DNA of 64,000 nt from Candidatus Scalindua sp. SCAELEC01 (lineage in GTDB: Bacteria; Planctomycetota; Brocadiia; Brocadiales; Scalinduaceae). The translations under genes and the position numbers were made by a program. The notes below the pieces were generated by a model. That model had not been told where the DNA came from. It did not search any database and saw nothing but the letters and a program-made list of their open reading frames with translations. Shown one piece after another: positions 6,645 through 15,842 of the stretch (its first letter is position 1; every line of letters starts with the position of its first letter). The stretch is taken from positions 1 through 64,000 of the forward strand of contig SHMT01000014.1 of NCBI GenBank assembly GCA_004282745.1, read 5' to 3'.

Positions 6645-8996
6645 ATGAGAATGCGTCTTACAATTATCCTATTTTTTGCCTGTATAGTTGTATTTACTTC
6701 TACGGTTTCTGCTGTATGTGCTGATAGTTCAAAAGGTTCTCCGAAAATTGAGAATGCTCATGGGAATACTGATACGGTAGCGCAATCCATAAAGATTACC
6801 CAGGATATGAAAGATTGGATTGTAAAACACTTTGATCCTAAAGTCAGAGGTGAATACCTTTCAGTATCTGAATTAGAAGATCAAAAAGGTAAATATTTTC
6901 TCGAATTACTTTCCGGTAACGGAAAAGTATTAAGAAGAAGAGTGATGAGGTCTGCCTCTGAAGCCAAATCAATACTTAAAGAGATTAATGACGGCACTCC
7001 TCTGATAAACTATATAGATAAAATAATATATGGAGATCGTAAAGTAAACAAAACAAGAGTTTATAATAATAGCCAGAAAAACAGCGTTGGAATCGGTCAA
7101 AAGTTATTAAAACCGAAAAAGATAAATAAGACTAACAACCCTATTTCGTCCACTAACAACCTGTCCGCCTCATCAAAGAGGAGTGCAGGTAATCAGTACA
7201 ACGGATACCCTGAAGGAGTCGGACAAACGTCTGTAACTACGATAGAGCGGCAGCCAGTAGCATCGCTACAACAAGGTTCTACAAACAAGACGCATAAAGA
7301 AACAGCAGCTAACGATACAAGAGAGACTAACAAGGATAAGATCCTAGAGGATACCCGAACTCAAACCAATAATCTAGAATCCAAAATTACTAATACAAGA
7401 TCTGAATTGACTAAAAAGGCGGAGGCAGGTGAGGCAGATGCTGAGTTCAGAATGGGGCTAATGTACGCCAAGGGAGAAGGCGTAAAAAAGAACTATGTTG
7501 AAGCTGCCAAATGGTTCCGTAAAGCTGCGGAAAAAGGAGGAGCAAATGCGCAGTGTGGTCTGGGGTTTATGTACGCCAAGGGTCTCGGTGTATCGAAGAA
7601 CTATTTCGAAGCCATCAAGTGGTATCGTATGGCTGCGGATCAGGGACATAAGAAAGCAAAAAATCAGCTTACTTTGCTCAAGAAAGCCATCAATGCAGAT
7701 GTAAATAAAAAAGATAAAAATGGTTTTACACTCCTGCACCTAGCAGCGGCTAAAGGAAACCCAGAAACCATCAAGATAATGCTGGAATCTGGTGCGGATA
7801 TAGCGTCAAAAGATAAAGATGGCAGAACGTCTCTGCACATAGCAGTAATTAAAGGAGAACTAGAAGCCATCAAGGTGTTACTGGATCATGGTGCAGACGT
7901 AGAAGTTAAGGATAAGGATGGTATGAAGCCCTTGCACTTAGCTGCGGGTATAGGAAACCCAGAAACCATCAAAACAATGCTGGAATCTGGTGCAGATATA
8001 GAGTCAAAAGATAAAGGTGGCTGGACGTCTCTGCACGTAGCAGTGCTTGAAGGGGAACTAGAAGCCATCAAGGAGTTACTGGATTGTGGCGCAAATATTG
8101 AGTCCAAAAATAAGGATGGCAGGACGTCTCTGCACATAGCTGTGCTTGAAGGAGAACTAGAAGCCATCAAGGAGTTACTGGATTGTGGTGCAGACGTAGA
8201 AGTTAAGGATAAGGATGGCTGGACACCTCTGCACCTAGCAGCGACTAAAGGAAATCCAGAAACCATCAAGATAATGCTGGAATCTGGTGCAGATATAGAG
8301 TCAAAAGCTAAAGGTGGCAGAACTTCTCTGCATCTAGCAGGGCTTAATGGAGAACTAGAAGCCAGCAAGGAGTTACTGGATCATGGTGCAGACGTAGAAG
8401 TTAAGGATAAGGATGGCTGGACACCTCTGCACCTAGCAGCGACTAAGGGAAATCCAGAAACCATCAAGATAATGCTGGATCATGGTGCAGACGTAGAACT
8501 TAAGGATAAGAATGGCTGGACGCCTCTGCACCTAGCAGCGGCTAAAGGGTATCCAGAAACCATCAAGACAATGCTGGAATACGGTGCAGATATAGAGTCA
8601 AAAGATAAAGATGGGAGCACGCCTCTGAACCTAGCAGTTCTTAGAGGAGAACTAGAAGTCACCAAGAAGTTACTGGATCACGGTGCAGATATAGAGACCA
8701 AAGATAAGGATGGTAGGACGCCCCTGCTTACTGCTGTGTTTAAGGGAAAACTAGAAGCCATCAAGGTGTTACTGGATCATGGCGCAGACGTAGAAGTTAA
8801 GAATAAGGATGGTATGAAGCCCTTGCACTTAGCTGCGATTTTTGGTGAACCAGAAGTCATCAAGGTGTTACTGGTTCATGGAGCAGATCTAGAGTCCAAA
8901 GATTCTGAGGGCTTTACAGCCTTGATGTTTGCATCAGATCTAGGCCATACAGCTATAGTCCGTATACTTACCGCTTCTAAACATGTAATTAAATAA
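6645..8996 (+). CDS. Secreted Sel1- and ankyrin-repeat protein (prophage cargo)
   Basis: The protein has 783 residues. A Sec signal peptide covers about 1-27. A linker to residue 255 is rich in Ser, Thr, Asn and Lys after a folded-looking start (about 45-130). Two Sel1 repeats (A-E-F-R-M-G-L-M-Y-x-x-G type) lie at about 258-335. About 13 ankyrin repeats of 33 residues run from about 350 to the end with the usual G-x-TxLHLA and L-L-x-x-GAD words. Both repeat types bind proteins. The ATG follows AGGAGG by seven bases. The ankyrin DNA repeats are nearly identical over long stretches, which suggests recent expansion. It lies between attL and the phage tail genes on the opposite strand, so it is probably lysogenic-conversion cargo; the target is unknown. 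Confidence 0.9.
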   Translation: MRMRLTIILFFACIVVFTSTVSAVCADSSKGSPKIENAHGNTDTVAQSIKITQDMKDWIVKHFDPKVRGEYLSVSELEDQKGKYFLELLSGNGKVLRRRVMRSASEAKSILKEINDGTPLINYIDKIIYGDRKVNKTRVYNNSQKNSVGIGQKLLKPKKINKTNNPISSTNNLSASSKRSAGNQYNGYPEGVGQTSVTTIERQPVASLQQGSTNKTHKETAANDTRETNKDKILEDTRTQTNNLESKITNTRSELTKKAEAGEADAEFRMGLMYAKGEGVKKNYVEAAKWFRKAAEKGGANAQCGLGFMYAKGLGVSKNYFEAIKWYRMAADQGHKKAKNQLTLLKKAINADVNKKDKNGFTLLHLAAAKGNPETIKIMLESGADIASKDKDGRTSLHIAVIKGELEAIKVLLDHGADVEVKDKDGMKPLHLAAGIGNPETIKTMLESGADIESKDKGGWTSLHVAVLEGELEAIKELLDCGANIESKNKDGRTSLHIAVLEGELEAIKELLDCGADVEVKDKDGWTPLHLAATKGNPETIKIMLESGADIESKAKGGRTSLHLAGLNGELEASKELLDHGADVEVKDKDGWTPLHLAATKGNPETIKIMLDHGADVELKDKNGWTPLHLAAAKGYPETIKTMLEYGADIESKDKDGSTPLNLAVLRGELEVTKKLLDHGADIETKDKDGRTPLLTAVFKGKLEAIKVLLDHGADVEVKNKDGMKPLHLAAIFGEPEVIKVLLVHGADLESKDSEGFTALMFASDLGHTAIVRILTASKHVIK

Positions 8997-9314
8997 ATTC
9001 GATTACTATGAGGCATAGGAAAAGGGATACCAATTGTCAAGCTGTTGGGATGTACCTCTTGGTGATTTTGTATGCAGAAGCCGTTAAGTGATACCACAAG
9101 GTAGAAGAAAAAGAGAATGAAAGAGCGAAAAAATGACTCTTTTTCACAAACTTTCTTTGTTTAGTCATCATCCCTTTAAATATATTCTCCTATAATTTGT
9201 AACAGTGCAAATTTATTTGAAACACTATTGGGAATTCTGTTTCAAATTTTCTGTAAAAACCACCTTTTACCGGCTAGAGAAACAGCCCTGTTCCGAGCAA
9301 CATTCCTTTGAAAA
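8997..9314. terminator. Convergent gap with a possible weak terminator
   Basis: This gap separates the plus-strand ankyrin gene from the end of the minus-strand tail operon. AAAAAGAG at 9108-9115 and CTCTTTTT at 9137-9144 can pair around a loop of about 21 bases and could stop transcription from both sides. The stem is short and AT-rich. Nothing else is seen. Confidence 0.35.
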
Positions 9315-9731
9315 TTACAACACCTTAATATAACTCGATTTCGTCTCTGTATCACTCTCCGCGCCTCTCTCTGCGTATAACTGTATATCCCACTCAAAGT
9401 CAATCAAAATCGTTACGTTAGAGGTGACTCTATTTGTGCCCGGCCCTAGATTTCCAGCGCTAAACTTTTTAGACTTAATCTTAACGTCGAAATCACTCGT
9501 CCCCAGCATGACAGGGCGGCTTTTATCGCCTCTTATGTATCCAAGCTTACCGACACCTATCCAAGCCATTCCCGGCACGTTCTGAAAGGTTACGTTGTTT
9601 TTATTCTTTACAATGTAGAGGCTCAAGTTTTCGTCAATATTCGTTTCCTTGATAATGTCGGCATCCTCGGAAAAATTCCGGTATCGTATCCGTTCGTCAA
9701 GCCTCTTTTTATATTCCGCTATCATGTCCAT
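9315..9731 (-). CDS. Phage tail-end protein, paralogue of the upstream gene
   Basis: 138 residues, last gene of the tail operon. The middle (about residues 35-75) contains SLYIVKNKNNVTFQNVPG and GYIRGDKSRPVML, which closely match SLYNVTNKNGVTFQNVPG and GFIGGDRGRPAVI in the preceding gene. The two are therefore tandem paralogues. The C-terminal half differs and looks beta-rich. It starts two bases after the stop of the upstream gene. It is probably a distal tail or virion accessory protein. I know no characterised homologue. Confidence 0.6.
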   Translation of the reverse strand: MDMIAEYKKRLDERIRYRNFSEDADIIKETNIDENLSLYIVKNKNNVTFQNVPGMAWIGVGKLGYIRGDKSRPVMLGTSDFDVKIKSKKFSAGNLGPGTNRVTSNVTILIDFEWDIQLYAERGAESDTETKSSYIKVL

Positions 9732-9732
9732 T

Positions 9733-10038
9733 TTATGTTATATCCACAGTGGGCCAACTGGGCGCCGATGCACTTGAAGTCGTATTATTGGTCTTCACGG
9801 TTGCGCTTATTACAGCCGGGCGGCCCCGATCCCCTCCAATGAACCCCAAAAAACCCCGGTTTTGTATGCCTGATCCTCCGGGCACGTTCTGGAACGTCAC
9901 CCCGTTTTTATTGGTCACATTGTAGAGGCTGAAGTTGTTGCCGCTCTTGTTCTCGCTATTGATAATAACCTCCTCGGCAAAATTGCTATAATCAATAGTG
10001 GTACCAAGTGACGATATTAAATTGTCCATTCCTGCCAT
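9733..10038 (-). CDS. Phage tail-end protein (short paralogue)
   Basis: 101 residues sharing the NKNGVTFQNVPG ... GDRGRP block with the downstream gene. The C-terminal part is Ser/Thr-rich. GAGAGGTG lies five bases before the ATG. It is probably a virion-associated protein translated with the PKD-domain gene before it. Function unknown. Confidence 0.6.
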   Translation of the reverse strand: MAGMDNLISSLGTTIDYSNFAEEVIINSENKSGNNFSLYNVTNKNGVTFQNVPGGSGIQNRGFLGFIGGDRGRPAVISATVKTNNTTSSASAPSWPTVDIT

Positions 10039-10048
10039 GGTTCACCTC

Positions 10049-10927
10049 TCAAGGACTGTTTTTATCAAAATTGTGTGAAGGGTTTTTTAATGTGGAAAAT
10101 TCCACAAACGCATCATTTGTCCCGGCCTTTCTCTTCCTCCACGACCAAGAGGTCACACCCGGCGAAAGATCCGTAAACTGTACCGTCTGCACATTTGACC
10201 CATATAAAACATCCGCGACAAAATCCGCCGCAAAAGGGGCAACGTTCACGCTCTGTGTATCTGTGTCAATATCAGTTGCCGTCCATATCTGTACCCTTGT
10301 CCCGGCACTGAGAAATTCAAGACCTCCGAACGTGTACCCGGTTCCATCAAGCCAAGATTCGTTGAAAGTGGTTCCAAGCTTTGCGGTAACGTCCTCAACG
10401 GGTATCCATACGTTGTGAGTTTCAGCACTGAGAAACTTACCCGATCCCGTTTTCACCTGTGAGTCTGCCGGATTTGGAATAGTAGAAAATTGTATCTGAA
10501 GCTCTGCCACACCGGACGAATGAGAATTGAGGTTATAACTATACGTCGCCTCTCCCGCACTTACGACAAAATTACCGATAAATTGCAATTGATACTTTAG
10601 TGGCGTACTTCCGGGCGGATGGTTCGTCCAAGAGGCGGCAAGAAAGTTTGTATGTGCAGCGGCGGCCGTTCCCCCCGACCCACTTTTTGATCTACCCGAA
10701 ACAAAAGACCCGGTAACGGTATTAGATCCCGTCTGTACCCACGCCTTTAAGGTTACGTTATAGGTTCCTTGTGAAGCGTAACTATGAGTAGGATTTTGCA
10801 CATTAGACGTAAAACCGTCGCCAAAATCCCAAAGCCATTTGTTTGGACTTCCCGTGCTGGTATCGGTAAAAGCTACCGTTACGGCGTCTGTTTGTACATG
10901 TGTAAAGCTTGCAACTACGGCCATCAA
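10049..10927 (-). CDS. Phage protein with two PKD-like domains
   Basis: 292 residues. The first PKD domain is at about residues 5-75, with the signature WLWDFGDGFTS followed by NPTHSYASQGTYNVTLKA. A middle beta-rich region (about 75-225) may bind a ligand. A second, more degenerate PKD-like domain lies near 235-290 (VQFTDLSPGVTSWSWRK ... NPSHNF). PKD domains are Ig-like folds that in phages decorate tails or fibres and may bind cell-surface glycan. The start overlaps the stop of the XhlA-like gene by four bases, so translation is likely coupled. Confidence 0.75.
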   Translation of the reverse strand: MMAVVASFTHVQTDAVTVAFTDTSTGSPNKWLWDFGDGFTSNVQNPTHSYASQGTYNVTLKAWVQTGSNTVTGSFVSGRSKSGSGGTAAAAHTNFLAASWTNHPPGSTPLKYQLQFIGNFVVSAGEATYSYNLNSHSSGVAELQIQFSTIPNPADSQVKTGSGKFLSAETHNVWIPVEDVTAKLGTTFNESWLDGTGYTFGGLEFLSAGTRVQIWTATDIDTDTQSVNVAPFAADFVADVLYGSNVQTVQFTDLSPGVTSWSWRKRKAGTNDAFVEFSTLKNPSHNFDKNSP

Positions 10928-11271
10928 CCACCGCCTTTTTTAAAGTAAGTACACGCGCTAATAAACAGGGCACCGGCTGCCGCTACAATTGTCAAGACCT
11001 TAAACAATAGGGCGTTCCTGCTACTGTTTGTTTTAACTGCCGTGGTTCTACTGGCCCGGCAAATAGAAAATTCTTTATCGACTTTAATAATGCGCTCGCT
11101 TATTATCTTGTTCTCCTCCTGAATATCCATGATAAGTTCATTGAGGTGTTTAAATTTCTCATCGGTGCTCGTCTTTAGATCATCAATGCTCTTTTGGATA
11201 GCCTTGAGTGTGAAATTCAATATGGACGGATCAAAATATTTTTGAGTAGATTGACAATCTTTGTTTTCCAA
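10924..11271 (-). CDS. XhlA-like coiled-coil membrane protein (possible holin-associated)
   Basis: 115 residues: a coiled coil at about 25-70 (heptad-like pattern, rich in Lys and Glu), a short basic stretch near 72-85, and one C-terminal membrane segment at about 88-108, followed by a Lys/Gly tail. This layout (cytoplasmic coiled coil plus one C-terminal TM) is that of the XhlA/hemolysin-associated family, which helps phage lysis. It is the only lysis-type candidate in the late operon; no endolysin was found nearby. Confidence 0.5.
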   Translation of the reverse strand: MENKDCQSTQKYFDPSILNFTLKAIQKSIDDLKTSTDEKFKHLNELIMDIQEENKIISERIIKVDKEFSICRASRTTAVKTNSSRNALLFKVLTIVAAAGALFISACTYFKKGGG

Positions 11272-11291
11272 TGATACACACCCCTTTCAAT

Positions 11292-13190
11292 TTAAATGTT
11301 AAATCCGACACCCTTTGCAGTAAGACCCACGGGAGACCGTCCGTTCTTTGTATTGATACTATAATTCAATGTTTTAATAATCCCCTTAAATATCACAGAC
11401 GAAGATCTTTCAACGTTGATCTTATCCCCGATCTGATACGCGGCCGCTTCATGTAACGGCACCTCACAAGACATATCATAAACGTTGCCGAATTCCGTTA
11501 AAATAGCGTTTGCGCAGTTCCCGGCATGTGCTGCCGTCTCTATGTACGGGTTTTCGTATACGTCGCCTTTTAACGTATCTGAGACACCCGTTACGGCCCT
11601 TGTGCTCGTAACCTCTACTGTTTGCTCGATTGTACCCTTTCCGTACTCAATTTTCGTGCCCGTTAACGTCAATGTCCAATCAGCCCCAGAATAACTGACT
11701 ATGGTTCGCAAGGTAAAATTATCGACCTTTGGTTGTACGGTCAACTTGAAAACAATCTCGTTTCCCTCTTCGGTCTGCACCCAGTCTGAGTCCTGTATGC
11801 TTGTGGCCGATCCAAAGAGGTGTATAAACGTACCGCCCGCCGTATGGCTTATACTGTTTATGTTTGCCTTGGTAATCCTCACCTCGGCTATTACTTTGGG
11901 CTGTAATGCCGGCACTACTACCTCTCCCCACCCCGCCACGTCATAAAGCATTTCCGTCGTCAAAGATCCCGACTCACTGGCCAACGTCTCCGATCCACCG
12001 ATTTCGATATTTGCAAAGGTCTTGCCTACGCTCCGCACTGTCTGTTCGTTCAGGAGGCTTTCAAAGCTGACCGAAAATGCCAAGCTATCATCATAATAAA
12101 TTGATTCATCTATCATGTGATTGTCCGCGCCCGTCAAGTTCACCACCTCAGAATAGATCCGCATTGAGGGGAAAAGATTACACTCCATCTTTGCGCCTGA
12201 CAGCTCAAGGAATTTATTGATTATGTCTATTACCGATTCGTCGGAGACGCTTAAAACTGGTTGTTTTGCTGGCGTGCTGTAGTCGGCCAATGTGACGCCG
12301 TCTTCGGTAAGGTTCCAACCCTTCAGCGCCGCAATATTCTCCAGCATTGCCTTAAGGGTAGAGAATGGGCTTGAATACTTGTAAGATAAGACGCCGGGAG
12401 TGTTTAGAAACTCGCTTGATATCGGTACAAGGATTTCGCCATTAAGGGAGTCAACAAAATAATCAACCCCGTCAACAATTTCATCACTTCCCGTATAGGT
12501 AACGCCCCATATAGGCGCGTGGCCGGTTGATATCGTCCCGGAAGCATCAACCCATTGCGTACCGTCTAAAACCGTAGTTATGTCGCTTGATATGCGTTCT
12601 CCGGGGATCTGGTGTACTCCGCCGTAGTCATAGCCACTCAAGGTGTATGCCCTGTCTGATTCGTTAAATACGACGCGTTTGACAATGCCCGTGAATAGCG
12701 GCACAAAATCGACCACCACTCCAGTACTGTTTGCCGCCTGAAACGCTATCGTGACAACTTGATTCAGGAAGCTTGCCGCCTTGCTGGCTGACTTGATTAT
12801 GATACTGAAGGTTGCCGCGCCATTGTCCCGCCTCTGTACGCTTACCTCACCATGTATGCTTGACGTGAAATCAACGCCGTTAATAAATACGCTTGCTTGT
12901 ACTAAGTAGGGTATATCCGTTGTGAAGACAACCACGCCCGTATCGGGTGCCAAGACAGTAACCTCAACCGTACCCGTATAATTAAACTTGCCGTCAATGT
13001 CGCTTGTCGGGGTTATGGTCGCTTGTACGGTTCCCGTATAGGCAAAGGTCGCCGAAAACGTGCTCCCCGGCGTGACTGTTAGCGATAGTGTGCCTTCGTA
13101 CGTAAAATCGCTACCACCGCCCGAAATGGAAGTGTCGGAAGCGTTGCCACCGATAGGAGGTGCACCGATACTACTATTACTGATTACCAT
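11292..13190 (-). CDS. Phage tail/baseplate protein (late-control GPD-like hub region)
   Basis: 632 residues. The N-terminus (1-90) is Thr/Ser/Gly-rich with repeated beta-strand words (YTGTV repeats), like a flexible or Ig-like linker. From about 100 onward, VFINGVDFTSSIHGEVSVQRRDNGAATFSI and the following segments resemble tail-hub proteins of the gpD/gp27 group that sit between tube and tip. The C-terminus (GDKINVERSSSVIFKGIIKTL) fits the end of such hubs. The position after the tape measure and two tail genes supports this, but the assignment comes from pattern only. Confidence 0.6.
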   Translation of the reverse strand: MVISNSSIGAPPIGGNASDTSISGGGSDFTYEGTLSLTVTPGSTFSATFAYTGTVQATITPTSDIDGKFNYTGTVEVTVLAPDTGVVVFTTDIPYLVQASVFINGVDFTSSIHGEVSVQRRDNGAATFSIIIKSASKAASFLNQVVTIAFQAANSTGVVVDFVPLFTGIVKRVVFNESDRAYTLSGYDYGGVHQIPGERISSDITTVLDGTQWVDASGTISTGHAPIWGVTYTGSDEIVDGVDYFVDSLNGEILVPISSEFLNTPGVLSYKYSSPFSTLKAMLENIAALKGWNLTEDGVTLADYSTPAKQPVLSVSDESVIDIINKFLELSGAKMECNLFPSMRIYSEVVNLTGADNHMIDESIYYDDSLAFSVSFESLLNEQTVRSVGKTFANIEIGGSETLASESGSLTTEMLYDVAGWGEVVVPALQPKVIAEVRITKANINSISHTAGGTFIHLFGSATSIQDSDWVQTEEGNEIVFKLTVQPKVDNFTLRTIVSYSGADWTLTLTGTKIEYGKGTIEQTVEVTSTRAVTGVSDTLKGDVYENPYIETAAHAGNCANAILTEFGNVYDMSCEVPLHEAAAYQIGDKINVERSSSVIFKGIIKTLNYSINTKNGRSPVGLTAKGVGFNI

Positions 13191-13202
13191 TTTTACCCTC
13201 TC

Positions 13203-13637
13203 TTAAAAAGGCCAGCCCGGATGATTTCGCACGTCCACCGCTCGAACCTGTTCAACTGTTCCCATGCCGTTGATTGAAGGTATCGCAGTGTCGACAACAA
13301 AAAGATAGATATCTCTTGCGCTCCCCTGTGCAGTACTGAGAGATGATGTGTCCAAAAGGTTCCAAATCGATACCAAGAGTTTAACCGTTTCCATACTATC
13401 CCAACCGGGAACGTGTAAGCTGATACGCCGCACACCTTCGATTTTAACCTCTTCTATCTTTTCCCTCTTTGCAATCTCTAAAATGTTAGGGTCTGGATCT
13501 GCAACATTTCCCAACGCAAGCCACGCCAAAACCTTCCGGTATTCCCTTTGCTTAATGCTAATGGGAATGGTTGATCGGTCTGAATTCCTTACATACTCTA
13601 CTAGCTCATTGTTTACATTACGCCTTTCTGTATACAT
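13203..13637 (-). CDS. Phage tail-module protein of unknown function
   Basis: 144 residues, mixed alpha/beta, no membrane segment or signal. It shares one base with the preceding gene and is 12 bases before the hub-like gene, so it belongs to the tail operon. I see no domain I can name. Confidence 0.55.
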   Translation of the reverse strand: MYTERRNVNNELVEYVRNSDRSTIPISIKQREYRKVLAWLALGNVADPDPNILEIAKREKIEEVKIEGVRRISLHVPGWDSMETVKLLVSIWNLLDTSSLSTAQGSARDIYLFVVDTAIPSINGMGTVEQVRAVDVRNHPGWPF

Positions 13638-15010
13638 TATAGCTCTGCCTCCGCTGTCATATGGAATGCGTACCTATTGCTTGCCACGACTGCCGCGTTT
13701 ACTTGGTGCATCATTCCGCCAGTTCCAATAGTATTAAGTAATGTGACTGCGTCTATATCTGATGGGGTAACATCTACACGACGACACTTTCCCGTTGCCC
13801 CCGTTCCGGGGGAGTAAAAAGTAATTACGGGTTCCGCAAACATTTCTACCGCAAACCGCCAAGGCCTTGAGCTTGACGCTGAATTACTGCTATCAGACGC
13901 CGCCCACATAGATCCGTTGTTCTCTATTGTTCCGGGGTCAACATCAATGTTATACGTTTTCACAAAATGCCTTTGCGCCTTTGCTATATCAATTTCAATA
14001 TCTCGATACTCAAAAGGAGTTGCAACGGTTCCGGGTTCGAGTTGTATCTTTGTCATTTCAAATAAACTGCCAAGTGTGTCATTTGTTGCCACATCATTGG
14101 AATAGATAAAAATTGCAACATTCACCGCGCTTGCCGTATCAATGGAGATATTTTCAATGGTGTATCTGGCCCATGTAGCAGTAACGCCAAGATCTGCCGC
14201 AACGTTTTCCGCCGTCCAGTTAGTTGCCGGAGTTATTACGGCACCTTCCGCGTTCCACGCGCTTACCACGTCCGAAGTAACGGTATCAACTGTGCTATCC
14301 CACGCTAAAACAACCGCCCTTATATCAGATAGTTTCGTTGCGTCTGAAACTCTCGCCTCAAATGAAAACGAAACATTGCCACCTAAAACCTCTTTAAGAT
14401 TTGCATTTTCGATTACCTGTAGGTATCCAAATTTTTTGGAAATCGTTTCAACATCAAATCTCACATACGGGTCATTGCCTGAAACGCCGCCGTCGGTCTG
14501 GTGGGTAACATCAACAATGTCATTGCCATCGGATAGTAATATATATCTATCTGAAAGGTATGTGTCGTCATCATTCGTGAACGTTGTTGATGCATCAAAG
14601 ACCGTGCCTCTCTGGCCAATCTCAAACATTGGATTGATTATTAAATTTTTTAATTTTTTTCCTGAAGCTGTTGCAATATCTGTTTCAATATCGTCAACCA
14701 TCTTCTTTGTAACCGCAAGGGCCATTTTGTAGGTTTTACTTGCCGTGTTCTTGGTCGTTCCGGTGGTACCCTCTTGCGCTCTGGTCACTGTCAACGTGTC
14801 TGTCACACGGTTTGTCACTCTCACGATCTCAACATTTGGATCGTCGGCGGGATCTTTATAATCTGTCCAGTTATACCACACGAGGTTGTAGTCAAAAGTT
14901 GACGGGAGATTTGCCCCGTGTCCAGACGTCAAAGTAATACTTGTTGCGCTGGCATCATACCCGATTGAGACCGTCACCTTTCCGAAATTGTTTCGCACAT
15001 CAATTGTCAT
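13637..15010 (-). CDS. Phage tail fibre-like protein with carbohydrate-binding-type domain
   Basis: 457 residues. Residues 1-120 form a short adaptor (VSIGYDASATSITLTSG ... TRAQEGTTGT is typical of virion proteins with a repeat-turn start). At about 145, the sequence NLIINPMFEIGQRGT, followed by DDTYLSDRYILL, is the classical opening of jelly-roll domains in receptor-binding tail proteins. Later, VATPFEYRDIEIDIAKAQRH is the standard closing motif of that domain. The C-terminal region (about 360-457) probably continues the fibre tip. It is the likely host-recognition protein of this phage. Confidence 0.75.
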   Translation of the reverse strand: MTIDVRNNFGKVTVSIGYDASATSITLTSGHGANLPSTFDYNLVWYNWTDYKDPADDPNVEIVRVTNRVTDTLTVTRAQEGTTGTTKNTASKTYKMALAVTKKMVDDIETDIATASGKKLKNLIINPMFEIGQRGTVFDASTTFTNDDDTYLSDRYILLSDGNDIVDVTHQTDGGVSGNDPYVRFDVETISKKFGYLQVIENANLKEVLGGNVSFSFEARVSDATKLSDIRAVVLAWDSTVDTVTSDVVSAWNAEGAVITPATNWTAENVAADLGVTATWARYTIENISIDTASAVNVAIFIYSNDVATNDTLGSLFEMTKIQLEPGTVATPFEYRDIEIDIAKAQRHFVKTYNIDVDPGTIENNGSMWAASDSSNSASSSRPWRFAVEMFAEPVITFYSPGTGATGKCRRVDVTPSDIDAVTLLNTIGTGGMMHQVNAAVVASNRYAFHMTAEAEL

Positions 15011-15027
15011 AATTTACCGTTCCCCCA

Positions 15028-15435
15028 TTAAGCAACTGTTATTTTAGGTGTAATTTCAATGGTCTTTGTGTCAGCAACATTGAAAGGCCCGGTTGAAAAG
15101 TGTTCGACAAAGATTATCTCTCCCGCCGTACCTGACGCCACGTTGCAAATGAAATAGCCGTACACGTTGCCCCAATCCTCCCCGGCGGTAAAGGTCTTTG
15201 CCAAGTTGGTCGCAATATCAGCCGCGCCGCTCCAATCCGCGTCATTGAGTTGGATTCTTGCGTATCCTGTTAATGCGAGCTCGGTTATTGTGGCAAGCGT
15301 TATTGTCTCCGCCGGTTCTGTCGTATCTGTGTATAATCCAAGGTAGAGAGAGTTTGCCCCTCTCGATGTCTGTACATTTTTAATATACCAAGAGATGATA
15401 TCTATCTCGCCTTCGTTGGTGAGTTTTCCGCCCAT
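15028..15435 (-). CDS. Small phage tail-associated protein
   Basis: 135 residues, beta-rich and acidic, with the pattern SLYLGLYTD ... ITELALTGYARIQL that recurs in small virion proteins near tail fibres. It lies two bases before the next tail gene. The exact role is unknown. Confidence 0.55.
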   Translation of the reverse strand: MGGKLTNEGEIDIISWYIKNVQTSRGANSLYLGLYTDTTEPAETITLATITELALTGYARIQLNDADWSGAADIATNLAKTFTAGEDWGNVYGYFICNVASGTAGEIIFVEHFSTGPFNVADTKTIEITPKITVA

Positions 15436-15437
15436 TC

Positions 15438-15839
15438 TTATACCTCCGTAAATGTCGCCGTAAATGTCCTTATGTTTGAAATTTTGTCGTGATTGTCTTC
15501 ATAGGCCGTAAGTAATACCGTACTGTTGAAATCCGCCGTTTCTGTATAGGTTCCGGTTGCCTCATACCACAATTTCAAGGTTGCCGTTATCCCTGCCTCA
15601 AAAAGACTCTCCAAGTAGGTATGAATATCAATTTCATAGAGTGTGCCCGTTAAGGTAATTACCTTTTTGTTATACCGTAGTGTTTGCGTTACAAGTGTTC
15701 CGTCTTGTGTCCGCCTTGGCGCCATTGGCCGTTGATGGTCTCGGCTGAATGTTAGCCCGGCGGGCGCATCTGCAAAGTTTATGATCTGCGTTCCAAGTGG
15801 CCCGGACGATGGAATGATCTCAACAAACTTGATTGCCAT
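15438..15839 (-). CDS. Phage distal tail-like protein
   Basis: 133 residues, beta-rich. MAIKFVEIIPSSGPLGTQI is followed by an Arg-rich loop and a long C-terminal sheet (RTFTATFTEV). Size, position right after the lipoprotein and tape measure, and the fold-like pattern suggest a tail-tip ring component. This is inference from context. Confidence 0.5.
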   Translation of the reverse strand: MAIKFVEIIPSSGPLGTQIINFADAPAGLTFSRDHQRPMAPRRTQDGTLVTQTLRYNKKVITLTGTLYEIDIHTYLESLFEAGITATLKLWYEATGTYTETADFNSTVLLTAYEDNHDKISNIRTFTATFTEV

Positions 15840-15842
15840 GTT

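Noticed and set aside
7458-8665. Several minus-strand frames across the ankyrin gene
   Set aside because: They are antisense shadows of the repeated ankyrin codons, rich in Ser and Leu, with no ribosome sites.
9108-9144. Possible strong bidirectional terminator between ankyrin and tail genes
   Set aside because: Kept only as a weak candidate: the stem is eight AT-rich pairs around a long loop.
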